A stretch of DNA of 5,416 bases, taken from NCBI GenBank assembly GCA_020048595.1, contig JAIFMH010000035.1, positions 1 through 5,416 on the forward strand. Direction: 5' to 3'. This stretch comes from Bacteroidota bacterium. GTDB taxonomy: Bacteria > Bacteroidota > Bacteroidia > Bacteroidales > UBA4417. Positions 5,282 through 5,416 of the stretch are shown here, one piece after another. The first letter of the stretch is position 1. Each line of letters opens with the position of its first letter. The notes beneath the pieces were generated by a model. It did not search any database, was not told where the DNA came from, and saw nothing but the letters and a program-made list of their open reading frames with translations. The translations under genes and the position numbers were made by a program.

Positions 5282-5416
5282 TTATTTGATAAGTTTGGCA
5301 AGAACTTCTTCCTTGCTTAGTTTTTTGGTGCAGAAGAACCAATCGTAACAATGCATTTCGGATTTGCTTTCCATACGTTCCTTTGCAACGCCGCATGAAC
5401 CTGCTGTGGGAACAAT
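5282..5416 (-). CDS. C-terminal end of an unidentified cysteine-containing protein
   Basis: A minus-strand frame enters at the right edge and runs 44 codons to TAA at 5284-5282. It reads IVPTAGSCGVAKERMESK, then SEMHCYDWFFCTKK, then LSKEEVLAKLIK. The amphipathic, charged C-terminus and the absence of stops look like a real coding end, and the terminator 27 bases downstream supports it. Three cysteines (fragment positions 8, 23 and 29) and a histidine next to the second could bind metal or an Fe-S cluster, but no known motif is matched and no family is recognised. The terminator and 507-base gap suggest it is not co-transcribed with the sulfur cluster. Any sulfur-related role would be guesswork. 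Confidence 0.65.
   Translation of the reverse strand: MVPTAGSCGVAKERMESKSEMHCYDWFFCTKKLSKEEVLAKLIK

Noticed and set aside
5091..5348. Plus-strand open frame of 85 codons
   Set aside because: It runs through the GC-rich hairpin and the terminator and is antisense to the better supported C-terminal fragment at 5282-5416.

Overview
The window looks like chromosomal DNA from a member of the Bacteroidota, probably an anaerobic or facultative Bacteroidales/Marinilabiliales-type organism. The grounds are AT-rich spacers, start codons without Shine-Dalgarno sequences, two matches to the Bacteroidota -7 promoter element TAnnTTTG, and protein families typical of that phylum. All supportable genes lie on the minus strand. 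The genus cannot be fixed from the sequence.

Layout, in the direction of transcription (right to left): 5416-5282 is the C-terminal end of an unidentified cysteine-containing protein, followed by a probable rho-independent terminator (5254-5207). A 507-base non-coding stretch (5281-4775) holds palindromic repeats, a dyad and a candidate promoter. Then comes a four-gene cluster. First is an octaheme c-type cytochrome of the tetrathionate reductase (OTR) family (4774-3131). After a 198-base spacer carrying an inverted array of 7-base repeats comes a four-helix b-type cytochrome (2932-2276). It overlaps by ATGA with a half-size YeeE/YedE protein (2279-1761), which is followed 5 bases later by a second YeeE/YedE half fused to a rhodanese-like domain (1755-559). 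A 481-base non-coding stretch (558-78) has another heptamer repeat, a REP-like double hairpin and a good promoter for a gene that runs off the left edge (77-1).

How the genes may work together (inference): the b-type cytochrome would take electrons from the quinol pool and pass them to the membrane-anchored, periplasm-facing octaheme cytochrome, which would reduce tetrathionate or another sulfur or nitrogen oxyanion. The split YeeE/YedE pair resembles known thiosulfate transporters and could take up the thiosulfate released. The rhodanese-like domain is predicted to be periplasmic. It has no cysteine in the expected catalytic loop, but the protein ends in Lys-Gly-Gly-Cys, which recalls the C-terminal cysteine arm of SoxY. 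This suggests a tethered sulfur carrier feeding the transporter and is the most interesting point in the window. The combination reads as a 'reduce and import' sulfur module.
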